A stretch of 64,000 nt of DNA from Actinacidiphila oryziradicis (GCF_005047355.1 NZ_SUMC01000027.1:1-64000); one strand, 5' to 3'. Positions 43,404 through 52,719 are shown, counted from the stretch's first letter. A program made the numbers and translations. Notes: generated by a model not told the origin, from the letters alone.

Positions 43404-45772
43404 AGCAGCTGGAGTTCGTCGTGGCTGGGCTCGGTGACATGGGCAAGTCGGCCGGCGTGGCGTTCGACCATGGCCTCGAAGGTCAGCCGGGCGGTGCGGC
43501 CGTTACCGAAGGCCGGACCCTTGGGGATGGCGGTGAAGTATTTGAGCAGCGCTTCGCCGGTTTCGTCGGCGAGCTGGTACTCGTGCTCCTCGGCCTGGGA
43601 GCGGACGATGTGCAGCAGTTCCTCGGGCGTGTAGTCGCCGAAGGTGATGGTGCGTGAGAAACGGGAGGCGACGCCGGGGTTGACGGAGAGGAAGCGTTCC
43701 ATCTCGGCGGTATAGCCGGCGACAATGACGACGACCGCGTCGCGGTGGTCCTCCATGAGCTTCACCAGGGTGTCGATCGCCTCGCGGCCGAAGTCACGTG
43801 ACCCGTCCTCGGGCGCGAGCGAGTAGGCCTCGTCGATGAAGAGCACACCGCCCCGCGCCCGGTCGAACGCCTCCTGGGTGCGGATCGCGGTCGATCCGAT
43901 GTGCTCGCCGACGAGGTCCACACGCGCGACCTCGACGAGATGGCCACGCTCCAACACGCCGAGCGCGGCCAGAATCTCACCGTACAGGCGCGCGACGGTC
44001 GTCTTGCCGGTGCCGGGGGAGCCGGTGAAGACCAGGTGGCGACGGAGCGAGGGGGCCTTGAGGCCTGCCTGCTGGCGGCGTTTGCCGACGGCGATGAGGT
44101 CGATGAGGGCGCGGACCTCGAGCTTGACGCTGCCCAGGCCGACAAGGGCGTCCAACTCGGCGAGCACGTCGTTCGACGGCCGGACGGCCGGATCGTCCGG
44201 GGCGGCCGGTTGCGTGGCGGGGCGCTGCTCCGGTACGCCGCCCAGCAGCCCGTACGCCGGTGTGGAGGCGGTCTGCCGGGCGGTCACGGGCGCGGCCGGG
44301 CGGTGTTCGGCACTGGTGTCCCCGGTGCAGTCCTCCGTCACGGGGCCGGGCTCGGCGAACTCGTAACCGCCGCGCGAGCAGCGTTCGGTGCGGCAGCGGG
44401 TCAGGGTGGAGCGGCAGCCGTCGATGATGTGGAAGCCATAGCCGCGGCTGCCGGTGACCCGGCAGCCGCTGAAGGTGCCGCGGCCCTCGGCGGAGACGTA
44501 GAAACCGGCCTCGCCGGGGTTGGTGACGGTGCACCGCTCGATGGCCGGGTCGGCGCCCTTGGTGACGATGACGCCGGTCGAGACGTCATCGATGGTGCAG
44601 GAGGCCAGGGTGCCACCGCTGCCGTGGTCGCGGAACCAGGCGCCGGTGGCAGCCTCGCGGATCCGGCAGTCGTCGAGCTGGACGATGGCGCCGTCGCTGA
44701 CCGAGACGGCGGTGTTCCGGACCTGGGTGAAGTCACTGTCGACGACGTCGGCGCGCGAGCCGCGGTCCAGGACGAAGAGGGCATCGGGCACATCGCGTAC
44801 CCGGCAGGCGTCCAGTATGGCGGCAGCGCCGTCACTGACCCAGACCGCGGGGTAGTCGCCCGTACTGTCGTGGATCTCGCACTGGTTGGCGTCCACACGG
44901 GTGCCCGGGTCCCACACCGACAGGCCGTTGCGCCCGAAACGGCGCACGGTGGAACGGGTGAGGGTCAGCACCGACCGTGAGCGCAGGTCGATTCCGTTCT
45001 CGGGAATGTCGTGGATGTCGCAGTCCGACAGGGACAGCACGGCGTCCGTGTCCAGGGTGATGCCGTCGCCGGTGGTGCGGTGCACCTGGCAGTCGGTGAG
45101 ATGCCCGACCGCCCGCGATGCGACCTGTACACCGGTGCCCTTGACCTCGTAGATCTCGCAGCCGATAGCCTCCGCGACGGTGCCCTCGTCGCTCAGCGAC
45201 AGGCCCGCTCCCGAGGTGTTGTGGATACGTACGCGCTCCAGCCGGGGCGAGGCACCGCCGCGCACGGAGACGCCGGTCTGGCCGGCGGCCACCACCTCGC
45301 AGTCCTCGAACAGGCCGCCGGAGGATTCCAGGACGCTGATGCCGAGCCCTGCCGGATTGTCGACGGTGCAGCGCCGGACGGTGGGCCGGGCGTTGTCGCG
45401 CACCTCTATGCCGACCGCCGAACGGGTACTGACCCGCAGCCCGGTCAGCTCGGGCGCCGAGCCCTCGATGAGGAGCGCCGCCGCCGAGGTGTCCTGGCCC
45501 TCGATGGACAGATCCTGTACGGTCGCGGACGCTCGCACGGTCAGCGCGACGCCGCCCGAAGGGGCGATCCGCACCGAGCCGGGGCCGTCTGCGCCTCTGA
45601 GCGTTATGGCCCGCTGGACGACGAGGTTCTCCCGGTAGGTGCCCGGGTTGATCGAGAGCACGTCCCCGTCACCGGCCGCTTCGAGAGCGGCGACGAGCGT
45701 TTCATACTCTCCAGTGCGGCGGCGCCACCGCGAGCTGCTGGTGTGCGTCACCTGAACCACGCCCTGTGCCAT
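43373..45772 (-). CDS. Right-handed beta-helix repeat protein fused to AAA+ ATPase
   Basis: A 799-residue protein. Residues about 20-490 are parallel beta-helix repeats, each turn of about 22 residues (C-x-I-x-D...G-I-x-V/L...a-x-P-x-x), the kind that bind or display polysaccharide or act as scaffolds. A Pro/Ala linker follows, then a CbbX/EccA-type AAA+ domain: Walker A G-S-P-G-T-G-K-T-T near 580, Walker B G-V-L-F-I-D-E-A-Y-S near 640 and a sensor arginine in S-R-F-S-R near 705. No signal peptide is seen, so it is cytoplasmic. ATG at 45772 is preferred. Convergent and overlapping with the membrane hydrolase gene, and a paralogue in its ATPase to 222-2099. Confidence 0.83.
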   Translation of the reverse strand: MAQGVVQVTHTSSSRWRRRTGEYETLVAALEAAGDGDVLSINPGTYRENLVVQRAITLRGADGPGSVRIAPSGGVALTVRASATVQDLSIEGQDTSAAALLIEGSAPELTGLRVSTRSAVGIEVRDNARPTVRRCTVDNPAGLGISVLESSGGLFEDCEVVAAGQTGVSVRGGASPRLERVRIHNTSGAGLSLSDEGTVAEAIGCEIYEVKGTGVQVASRAVGHLTDCQVHRTTGDGITLDTDAVLSLSDCDIHDIPENGIDLRSRSVLTLTRSTVRRFGRNGLSVWDPGTRVDANQCEIHDSTGDYPAVWVSDGAAAILDACRVRDVPDALFVLDRGSRADVVDSDFTQVRNTAVSVSDGAIVQLDDCRIREAATGAWFRDHGSGGTLASCTIDDVSTGVIVTKGADPAIERCTVTNPGEAGFYVSAEGRGTFSGCRVTGSRGYGFHIIDGCRSTLTRCRTERCSRGGYEFAEPGPVTEDCTGDTSAEHRPAAPVTARQTASTPAYGLLGGVPEQRPATQPAAPDDPAVRPSNDVLAELDALVGLGSVKLEVRALIDLIAVGKRRQQAGLKAPSLRRHLVFTGSPGTGKTTVARLYGEILAALGVLERGHLVEVARVDLVGEHIGSTAIRTQEAFDRARGGVLFIDEAYSLAPEDGSRDFGREAIDTLVKLMEDHRDAVVVIVAGYTAEMERFLSVNPGVASRFSRTITFGDYTPEELLHIVRSQAEEHEYQLADETGEALLKYFTAIPKGPAFGNGRTARLTFEAMVERHAGRLAHVTEPSHDELQLLYPEDLPALS

Positions 45773-45910
45773 TGGGATGCTCTGCCCCATCCTCTTGCGT
45801 TCGGCCGACCAGGTGGTCCACGGTAGCGTGCGCGGGACGGGCGCCAGCACCAGGACGGACCCGGATCACCTGCGGGTTGCGGCAATTGGCCCGAGGCGTC
45901 CGCAGAGTCC

Positions 45911-46537
45911 TCATCCTCCCGCGTCTGCCCGGCCCCAGTCCTGGCCCGCGGCGGCCCACTCGCGCTCCCACTCCGCGAGCCGCCTCCGCATCAGCTGCCA
46001 CATGAGCGTCTGGCGGCTGATGGTGCCCAGCACCAGCGCGAGCAGCGCGGTGCCGAGACCGGCCATCGCCGCGTGAGCGGTGGCGGTCGCCGCGTCCAGC
46101 GGGGGAGTGGTGGCGTTGCCGTGCGGATCGGTCCAGACGTAAATCCGGTCGCCCTTGCCCTGGTCTACGGCTATGCGAACCGTGCCGCTGTGCTGCTTGC
46201 CGTCCGGTCCGGTCCAGCGAGCGGTGGCGGCGCGCCCTTCCTCGCGTAGGGTTCCCGACTCGGGGTCGGTGCCGGTGACCTCGCGCGGGCCGGCCTTCAG
46301 CACCACTGCGGGCAGATAGGCACGTTCGGCGCGCTGAGCCCGCACCGTCTGCTGCAGCGCACCGTTCACGGCGGCGCCGGTCGCCCAGCCGGCGGCGGGG
46401 GCTCCGACGGCGATGACCACCGCCGCCAGCAACCCGGCCCACGCCTCGGCGAGATCCGACCGGCGGCGCAGCGGATTGCGCCGCCACCGCCACAGGCGCG
46501 ACCGCAGCCGCATCCGTCGTCGTACGGTCCGTCGCAT
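45911..46537 (-). CDS. Rv1733c-like two-helix membrane protein, second copy
   Basis: A 208-residue protein with the same plan as 4320-4907: a very basic start ending R-W-R-R-N-P-L-R-R-R, helix at about 38-62, an outside domain with R-W-T-G-P-D-G-K-Q-H-S-G, second helix at about 150-175 and a charged tail. The shared N-P-L-R-R-R motif and D-G-x-Q-H-x-G box show paralogy. Function is unknown. ATG at 46537 is used since the upstream frame is not coding-like. Confidence 0.75.
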   Translation of the reverse strand: MRRTVRRRMRLRSRLWRWRRNPLRRRSDLAEAWAGLLAAVVIAVGAPAAGWATGAAVNGALQQTVRAQRAERAYLPAVVLKAGPREVTGTDPESGTLREEGRAATARWTGPDGKQHSGTVRIAVDQGKGDRIYVWTDPHGNATTPPLDAATATAHAAMAGLGTALLALVLGTISRQTLMWQLMRRRLAEWEREWAAAGQDWGRADAGG

Positions 46538-46736
46538 CGGCCGCACTCCCTTCACCGTCCAAGTACCGCACACGGCAGGCCCGTGCGCGCAGTGGGCAGA
46601 GGTATCGAGAGGGATGTCACTTCGGGCGCGCGCGGGAACCTGTTGCACGGTGGGCTTGGAAGCCGAGCAAATTACTGGGCGGCGTTGCTGCGCCCGGACG
46701 CTGACTCGCGCGGCCTCCTACTCCAGAAGCGGCCTC

Positions 46737-47561
46737 TTACTCCAGAATGTGCAACGGGTCGCCGACGCGCAGGGTTCCGCGATGTTCGGGAATGAGGTTC
46801 TGCCCGAAGAGCACCTGGTTGCCGGAGCGCCGGTGGCGGGCAAGCGTACGGAGCGGTTCCTTGCCGCGCTCGGCGGTGTGCTGGTCGGTGGTGGTGACGA
46901 CGCACCGGCCGCAGGGCTTGGCCACTCGGAAGATGACCTCGCCGATACGGATCCGGCGCCAGCTGTCCTCGGCCCACGGCTCGGTGCCGACGATGACGGC
47001 ATTGGGCCGGAACCGGTCCATGGGCACCGGGCCCTCTTGGGCATGATCGCCCCGCGCGATCAGGGAGTTGAGAGCATGGAGTGACGCGGTCGCCGTAAGG
47101 AGCAGCGGAAAACCGTCAGCGAAGCTGACGGTCTCGCCAGGTCTCCCGAACTCGGGGTCGACAGGGCGGCGGCGCGCCGGGTCGTCCAGGTGCACCAGGC
47201 CTGCGGCACTGCCCAGATAGGCGCTGAACCAGGCCGCCGCCTCCGCCCCTGCCGGCACGGCCTCGACCTTGTCCTTCCACACCGTCACCGGTGCGGCGAT
47301 CCCCGACACGGGCACGCCGACCACCAGCTCCGGGCATTCGGGCGCGGTGAGCCGCAGCCCGCCCTCCGCGAGCGGCTCAGCGGCCACCAGCGCCAGCCGG
47401 GGCTGCTCCCGCTGGGTGATGAACCGTCCCGACCTGTCGACCAGCATCCACCGGCGGTCCCCGGAGAGCCCCCACGGCTCGACGATCGCCTCATGGCACG
47501 TCTGACCGTGGACCGATTTAACCGGATATATGTGGAGCGAGCTGAGGTGGGGCGTGATCAT
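46737..47561 (-). CDS. MOSC-domain protein (YcbX-type)
   Basis: A 274-residue protein with MOSC_N beta-barrel (S-S-L-H-I-Y-P-V-K-S-V-H-G, about 6-18; G-L-S-G-D-R-R-W-M-L-V-D near 30) and MOSC core. M-D-R-F-R-P-N-A-V-I near 180 and the molybdenum-cofactor Cys in A-K-P-C-G-R-C near 218 are present. It is likely a molybdenum enzyme reducing N-hydroxylated compounds. A tandem T-A-C-T-C-C-A-G-A-A repeat overlaps its 3' end (46719-46748). Confidence 0.85.
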   Translation of the reverse strand: MITPHLSSLHIYPVKSVHGQTCHEAIVEPWGLSGDRRWMLVDRSGRFITQREQPRLALVAAEPLAEGGLRLTAPECPELVVGVPVSGIAAPVTVWKDKVEAVPAGAEAAAWFSAYLGSAAGLVHLDDPARRRPVDPEFGRPGETVSFADGFPLLLTATASLHALNSLIARGDHAQEGPVPMDRFRPNAVIVGTEPWAEDSWRRIRIGEVIFRVAKPCGRCVVTTTDQHTAERGKEPLRTLARHRRSGNQVLFGQNLIPEHRGTLRVGDPLHILE

Positions 47562-47597
47562 GCCGCAATGGTGCCACCCTCGTTGGCCTTTGCCGGA

Positions 47598-48122
47598 TCA
47601 GCCCTGGTAGTACCCCTGTCCGAGATTGCGCCGCTGGTACGGCTCTTCGCCGTATCCGGCGGGAGCGGCCGGGCGCGGCGCCGCGGGACGCGGCGGCTGC
47701 GGGCGGGCCGCCTCGTATCCAGCCGGGCCCTGATACTGGTTTGGGGGCTGCTGCGCCGGGTAGCCGCCGCCTGGGTTGCCGTTGTACCCGCCGTTGTACC
47801 CGCCGCGCGGCGCCGCCGTCTGCTGGGGGATGTACGGGGCCGGGGCCTGCTGCAACTGGGCGGGCTGCTGCTGGTAGCCGTTCTGCTGGTAGCCGGAGTA
47901 CGCACCCTGGGCCGGCGTCTGCGCGGACGGTCCGGGGGGCAGTGCGGGCAGCGCTGAAGGCAGGGCCGGGAGGTTGCTGCCGGTGTCGTAGGCGGCAGGA
48001 ACGCGGATCGGTGCGATCTGCGGGGTGCCTCGCTCTGCGACGAGACTGTCGTAGATCGGGGTGTCGGGGAAGAACGGTGACGTGTAGTAGCCACCGCTGT
48101 ACGTACCGCGGGGGGTGGTCAT
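47598..48122 (-). CDS. Gln/Pro/Gly/Tyr-rich conserved protein (DUF6643-like)
   Basis: A 174-residue protein. The first 30 residues are conserved-looking (T-P-R-G-T-Y-S-G-G-Y-Y-T-S-P-F-F-P-D-T-P-I-Y-D-S-L-V-A-E-R-G). The rest is low complexity with YQQ, QQP, GGYNGGYNG and Pro-Ala runs, probably disordered. Such proteins are found across Streptomyces with no assigned role; sticky Tyr/Gln/Gly sequence could suit condensate or surface roles. ATG at 48122 is used. It is divergent from the TerD-family gene. Confidence 0.72.
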   Translation of the reverse strand: MTTPRGTYSGGYYTSPFFPDTPIYDSLVAERGTPQIAPIRVPAAYDTGSNLPALPSALPALPPGPSAQTPAQGAYSGYQQNGYQQQPAQLQQAPAPYIPQQTAAPRGGYNGGYNGNPGGGYPAQQPPNQYQGPAGYEAARPQPPRPAAPRPAAPAGYGEEPYQRRNLGQGYYQG

Positions 48123-48306
48123 AGACCATAAGTTAAGCCCACGATGTGGTCGTTGGGGAGACCGATCAGTGGGTTGTTTGATGTGCAGTGAGTGACGCTC
48201 GATCGCCAATCCGAGCGAATCATCGAAAAACGGTCGCCCCGAGCCGTTTCGATCGTGTAAAGGGCGCGATCTCCATTACGTTGGTCATCAGGCGAAGGGG
48301 TCTGAC

Positions 48307-49485
48307 ATGACTATGCGCAAGGGTGCGAACCTTCCGGTCGCCGCGTCTGCCGTGCGGGTCGAGCTCGGTTGGCGTGCCGGTCCGGGCGTGCCCGACGCCG
48401 ACGCCTCGGCCCTCCTCCTGGTCAACGGCAAGGTCCGGTCCGACGCTGATTTCGTCTTTTACAACCAGCCGGCGCATGCCTCCGGCGCTGTCCGCCACGA
48501 AGGCAAGCGGGCCACCGCGGGCACGGTGACCGACACCCTTGCCGTGGACCTCGGCCGCGTGGAGCCCGCCATCGACACCATCGTGCTGGCCGCGTCCGCG
48601 GACGGCGGCTTCGGCCAGGTGCCCGGCCTGAACATCCGGGTCCTCGACGCGGCCGGGGGCGCGGAGATCGCCCGCTTCGACAGCTCGGACGCGACCGTGG
48701 AGACCGCCTTCGTCCTCGGCGAGCTCTACCGCCGGCAGGACGGCTGGAAGTTCCGTGCCGTCGGCCAGGGGTACGAGACCGGGCTCGGCGGCCTCGCCAC
48801 GGACTTCGGTATCACCGTCGATGACACTCCCACGCCGGCACCACCCCCTTCCGCCGAACCCGTCCGGTTGACAAAAGTCACCCTTACGAAGCAATCGCCG
48901 TCCGTCTCGCTCACCAAACAGGGCGGGACCTCCGGGACGATGAGGGTCAACCTCAACTGGGAGACGCTCAAGCCGGCCACAGGATGGCTGCGCAGGGCCG
49001 TCGCCTCCCGGCTCGATCTCGACCTGTGCGCCCTCTTCGAACTCACCGACGGCAGCAAAGGCGTCATCCAGGCGCTCGGCAACTCCTTCGGCTCCCTCCA
49101 CCGGGCCCCGTACATCCACCTGGACGCTGACGACCGCACTGGTGAGACCACCAGCGGCGAGAACCTCACCATCAACCTCGACCACAAGGACGCCTTCCGG
49201 CGCATCCTGATCTTCGTCACCATCTACGAGGGCGCCAGCAGCTTCGCCGGCCTCAACGCCACCGTCACGCTATGGCCGCAACACGGCGCGCCGGTCGACT
49301 TCTCCCTCGACGAATGCACCGTGCCGTCCAATGTCTGCGCTCTCGCCCTCATCACCAACCAGAGCGGTGACCTAGTTGTCCAGCGCGAGGCGCGTTATCT
49401 GGTGCCGCAGCGAGGCGTCAGCCCGCAGCGGACCGTCGACTACGCCTATGGGTGGGGTATGAACTGGACACCCGGCCGCAAGTAG
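48307..49485 (+). CDS. TerD-family calcium-binding stress protein
   Basis: A 392-residue protein with an N-terminal TerD domain (about 1-175). It shows K-G-A-N-L-P-V, the L-G-W segment, L-L-V-N-G-K-V-R-S-D-A-D-F-V-F-Y-N-Q-P and the acidic metal loop F-D-S-S-D-A-T-V-E-T-A. After a Pro-rich linker, a second TerD-like domain (about 195-385) shows L-N-W-E-T and A-L-F-E-L-T-D-G-S-K-G-V-I-Q-A-L. TerD proteins bind Ca2+ and aid resistance and development; the second domain lacks the metal loop. GAAGGGG precedes the ATG. No other ter gene lies in the window. Confidence 0.85.
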   Translation: MTMRKGANLPVAASAVRVELGWRAGPGVPDADASALLLVNGKVRSDADFVFYNQPAHASGAVRHEGKRATAGTVTDTLAVDLGRVEPAIDTIVLAASADGGFGQVPGLNIRVLDAAGGAEIARFDSSDATVETAFVLGELYRRQDGWKFRAVGQGYETGLGGLATDFGITVDDTPTPAPPPSAEPVRLTKVTLTKQSPSVSLTKQGGTSGTMRVNLNWETLKPATGWLRRAVASRLDLDLCALFELTDGSKGVIQALGNSFGSLHRAPYIHLDADDRTGETTSGENLTINLDHKDAFRRILIFVTIYEGASSFAGLNATVTLWPQHGAPVDFSLDECTVPSNVCALALITNQSGDLVVQREARYLVPQRGVSPQRTVDYAYGWGMNWTPGRK

Positions 49486-49536
49486 TGCCGAGTACAGCCA
49501 ACAGCTCCTGGAACAGGTCCTGAAGCGCGGACGCGC

Positions 49537-50631
49537 ATGCCACAGTGGCCCATGCGCGTCGCCATGCTGTACGGCCCCGCAGGACCGCGGCGGCCCTGGG
49601 ACTGGTGCCGGGCCGCAGCCACGGCCGCCGATGTGGTCGAGATCGTGGCCGTACCCGCCCTGACCCTGCCACCTCTCCCCGTGCTGCCCCACGCCGGCCG
49701 CGACCCCGATCAACCGCACCTCTACCAGGTGGCGGTGCTCACCGGCGGTGGCCCCGTCGCCGACCGGATCACAGCCGGCCGTGTCGAAGGTGTCCTACGG
49801 TTCGAAGCTGCCGAATGCGGCCGCATCGATGTCCTGCACGCCCACTCACCCGGCGCGCGCCCGGACCTCCCGTGGCTCTCCCGGACGACCCGCATCCCAT
49901 ACGTCCTCTCCGAGGACGACCCGGGATGCCTCGCACAGCGCCGCACCGCCCGTCTGTACCGCCACGCCGCCGCTGTCATGACCGTCAGCGACTCCCTGCT
50001 CGCCCGAGTCGGCGAACTCGGCCTGCCCGGCCGCCACCGCCTCGTCCCTCACCCCGTCGACCCCGCCGCGCTGCCACCCGTCCCCGCCCGGGCCCGGATC
50101 CACCAGGACCCGGTGCGCGTCGCCATAACCGAGGACTGGGACGTGCTCGCCCCCGCCTTCGCGGTCGCACACGCCAAGGATCCCCGATTACGGCTCCAGA
50201 TCATCCGCGACAGTTCCGAACTGCCTTCGGTCCAGTCCCGGATACGTCAACTGGGCATCGCGGCAGCCACTGTCCTCACCCCCGCCCGCTCCCGGCCCGA
50301 AACCATCCACGAACTCGCCCACGCCGACCTCTTCGCCGCTCCCGGCGCCGGCGGCAACTTCTGCATCCCCGCCCTCGACGCCCTCTCCTGCGGCACCCAG
50401 GTCGTCGGCACCCGCACCGGCGCCCTGCCCGATCTCGTCGGCCACGACGCCGGCATCCTCGTACCGCCCGCCGACCCGCACGCCTTCGCGCTGGCCCTGG
50501 TGGAGGCCGCCGCCGGGCTCCCGCGACACTCCCGGGCGGCCCTGGCCGAGCGCACCAGGCGGCGCTACGGACCGTCCGCCGTCGGCGCGCGGCTCGCCGC
50601 GGTCTACGCGGAGGCGTCCGGGCGGGTGTAG
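49537..50631 (+). CDS. Glycosyltransferase family 4
   Basis: A 364-residue GT-B enzyme. Residues 1-170 show L-Y-G-P-A-G-P and D-V-L-H-A-H-S-P, and 171-364 the nucleotide-sugar half with F-A-A-P-G-A-G-G-N-F-C-I-P-A-L-D-A-L-S-C-G-T-Q-V-V-G-T (about 265-290). The GPGTxxx donor loop is weak, so the donor is unknown. A TTA codon at 50188 (residue 218 from this start) makes it rare-tRNA dependent. An ATG at 49552 is an alternative start. Its 3' end overlaps the convergent GT2 gene by 28 bases. Confidence 0.82.
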   Translation: MPQWPMRVAMLYGPAGPRRPWDWCRAAATAADVVEIVAVPALTLPPLPVLPHAGRDPDQPHLYQVAVLTGGGPVADRITAGRVEGVLRFEAAECGRIDVLHAHSPGARPDLPWLSRTTRIPYVLSEDDPGCLAQRRTARLYRHAAAVMTVSDSLLARVGELGLPGRHRLVPHPVDPAALPPVPARARIHQDPVRVAITEDWDVLAPAFAVAHAKDPRLRLQIIRDSSELPSVQSRIRQLGIAAATVLTPARSRPETIHELAHADLFAAPGAGGNFCIPALDALSCGTQVVGTRTGALPDLVGHDAGILVPPADPHAFALALVEAAAGLPRHSRAALAERTRRRYGPSAVGARLAAVYAEASGRV

Positions 50632-51764
50632 GTGCGGCCCTTCCACGCGGCGCCCCGTCCCCGGTAGTGCTGGACCGCGGAGTCGACCGTCATCAGCAGG
50701 TACAACGCCGCGGTGAACGGCAGCAAAGGCGCCAGCCACAGCGGCTGCCCGTAGTACCGCAACATCGGCACATATGTGCCCGTCATCACGGCCCAGGCGG
50801 CGGCCCCCAGTCCGCACACCCACCCCGCGCCGGCGATTGCCCCGCCCACGGCAGCGACCGGCGGCACCAGATAGACGAGCCCCAGCCCCACCACCGTCGC
50901 CGTGAGCAGGAGCGGATTGTGCCGCAGCTGCGCGTAAGCGCTGCGCGATACCATCCGCCACAGCTCCGCCAGTCCTGGATACGGGCGCACGCTGTCCACC
51001 CGATCCGCCAGCCCCAGCCAGATCCGGCCGCCGCCGCTCTTCACCGCGCGCGCCAGCGCCACATCGTCGATGACCGCGTGCCGGATCGCCTCGGGCACGC
51101 CGGCCCGCTCCACGGCCGTACGCCGGACCAGCACGCAGCCGCCCGCGGCCGCCGCCGTCCGGCCGCCGCCGCTGATCCACCGGAACGGATACAGCTGCGC
51201 GAAGAAATACACGAACGCCGGGACGATCAATCGCTCCCAGCCCGTCACGACGCGCAGCCGCGCCATCTGCGACACCAGATCGAGTCCCCCGGCCGCCGCC
51301 ACCAGCTCGCGCAGCGACTCCGGACCGTGCGCGATATCCGCGTCCGTCAGCAACAGGAACTCCGCGTTCATGCGTTCACCCGCGAGGGCGATGCCGTGCC
51401 GCACGGCCCACAGCTTCCCCGTCCAGCCCGGCGGCGGCGCGCCCGGCGATGTCACTGTCAGCGGGAGCCCACCGTGTGCCGCCGCCAGCGCCCGCGCCAC
51501 GTCTCCCGTACCGTCCGTGCTCCCGTCATCCACCAGGAACACCTCCGCCCGCCCCGGGTACGCCTGCGCCAGCACCGACGGAAGGCTCACCGGCAGCACC
51601 TCCGCCTCGTCCCGTGCCGGCACGACCACCGCGACGGCCGGCCAGGCCTGCGGCTCCGCCCGCTCCGGCAGGCGCACGTCGGTGCGCCAGAAAAAGCCCT
51701 GGCAGAGCAGCAGCCAGGCCCAGGCCAGCAGCGACGTTCCCGTGATCCACGTCAGTACGCTCAC
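50604..51764 (-). CDS. Glycosyltransferase family 2 (HpnB-like)
   Basis: A 386-residue GT2 enzyme: leading helix (about 1-24), V-V-V-P-A-R-D-E-A near 46, the D-D-G-S-T-D-G-T loop near 78, T-D-A-D-I-A-H-G near 138 (DXD), and R-H-A-V-I-D-D-V-A-L-A near 235. Three to four C-terminal helices (about 285-365) anchor it in the membrane. It resembles the hopene-associated HpnB group, but no hopanoid genes are near, so the acceptor is unknown. Confidence 0.8.
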   Translation of the reverse strand: MSVLTWITGTSLLAWAWLLLCQGFFWRTDVRLPERAEPQAWPAVAVVVPARDEAEVLPVSLPSVLAQAYPGRAEVFLVDDGSTDGTGDVARALAAAHGGLPLTVTSPGAPPPGWTGKLWAVRHGIALAGERMNAEFLLLTDADIAHGPESLRELVAAAGGLDLVSQMARLRVVTGWERLIVPAFVYFFAQLYPFRWISGGGRTAAAAGGCVLVRRTAVERAGVPEAIRHAVIDDVALARAVKSGGGRIWLGLADRVDSVRPYPGLAELWRMVSRSAYAQLRHNPLLLTATVVGLGLVYLVPPVAAVGGAIAGAGWVCGLGAAAWAVMTGTYVPMLRYYGQPLWLAPLLPFTAALYLLMTVDSAVQHYRGRGAAWKGRTYTRPDASA

Positions 51765-51939
51765 GCGGGGCAGTCTGCCGTAACTGCGGCCCGGCCGGCC
51801 CCGGCGGTCGACGAGTTGGCTGACCCGGGCCGTTGGGTCGCGTCGGGGCTGAGGCCACTTCGTGGTCGTGGGTTACGGGCGGCCAGGCGGGAGGCTCCCG
51901 CGCCGCAGGCGCGGATACCGGCACCGGTAGGGTGGCGGG

Positions 51940-52719
51940 GTGAAGATCGCGCTCGTGGACTCCGGTATCGGCTTGCTCGCGGCAGCGGCCGCACTGCGTG
52001 GACTGCGCCCGGACGCGGATCTGGTGCTGTCGTCGGACCCGGACGGGATGCCGTGGGGCCCGCGCACGCCGGAGGATGTCACGGCCCGTGCGCTGGCCTG
52101 TGCGAAGGCAGCGGCCGAACACGGGCCGGACGCGCTGGTCGTGGCGTGCAATACGGCGTCGGTGCACGCACTGCCCGCACTGCGGGCCGCGCTGGAGCCG
52201 GCCGTACCGGTGATCGGCACGGTGCCGGCGATCAAGCCCGCGGCGGCGTCCGGCGGGAGTGTCGCGATCTGGGCGACCCCCGCCACAACAGGGAGCGCGT
52301 ACCAGCGGGGGCTCATCCGGCAGTTCGCCGACGGTGCGACCGTTACCGAGGTGCCGTGCCCAGGCCTGGCGGCCGCAGTGGACAGCGCGGACGAAGCGGC
52401 CATTGACTCGGCGGTCGCCGCTGCGGCGGCGCTGACTCCGCGTGATGTTGCGGCCATCGTCCTGGGGTGCACCCACTACGAGCTGGTCGCGGAGCGCATC
52501 CGCGCCGCCGTAACACCCGGGGCCGTGCTGTACGGCTCCGCCGAGGCGGTCGCGGCGCAGGCGCTGCGTCGTATCGGGGCCGGACCCGCGCCGGAAGCGG
52601 AGCGGAGCGGCGGACTCACGGTGATCCTGAGCGGGCGCCCGGCCGGGCTGCCCGAGCACGCGATGACGTACGCGGAGGCCCGGATACTGGCGTCGATACC
52701 GCTGCCGACCCGCCGGTAG
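51940..52719 (+). CDS. Aspartate/glutamate racemase-family protein (MurI-like)
   Basis: A 259-residue protein of the Asp/Glu racemase fold. D-S-G-I-G-L at 7-12 matches MurI. The two catalytic Cys are in V-A-C-N-T-A-S near 69 and L-G-C-T-H-Y-E near 178, so racemisation is chemically possible. GTG at 51940 is used. Compared with MurI it has an Ala-rich sequence and no cell-wall genes beside it; it is probably a secondary paralogue with a different amino-acid substrate. Confidence 0.75.
   Translation: MKIALVDSGIGLLAAAAALRGLRPDADLVLSSDPDGMPWGPRTPEDVTARALACAKAAAEHGPDALVVACNTASVHALPALRAALEPAVPVIGTVPAIKPAAASGGSVAIWATPATTGSAYQRGLIRQFADGATVTEVPCPGLAAAVDSADEAAIDSAVAAAAALTPRDVAAIVLGCTHYELVAERIRAAVTPGAVLYGSAEAVAAQALRRIGAGPAPEAERSGGLTVILSGRPAGLPEHAMTYAEARILASIPLPTRR

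Noticed and set aside
49545..52406. 953-codon plus-strand frame over the glycosyltransferase genes
   Set aside because: Arg/Pro/His-rich shadow in a wrong frame; the real genes in this interval have recognised motifs.
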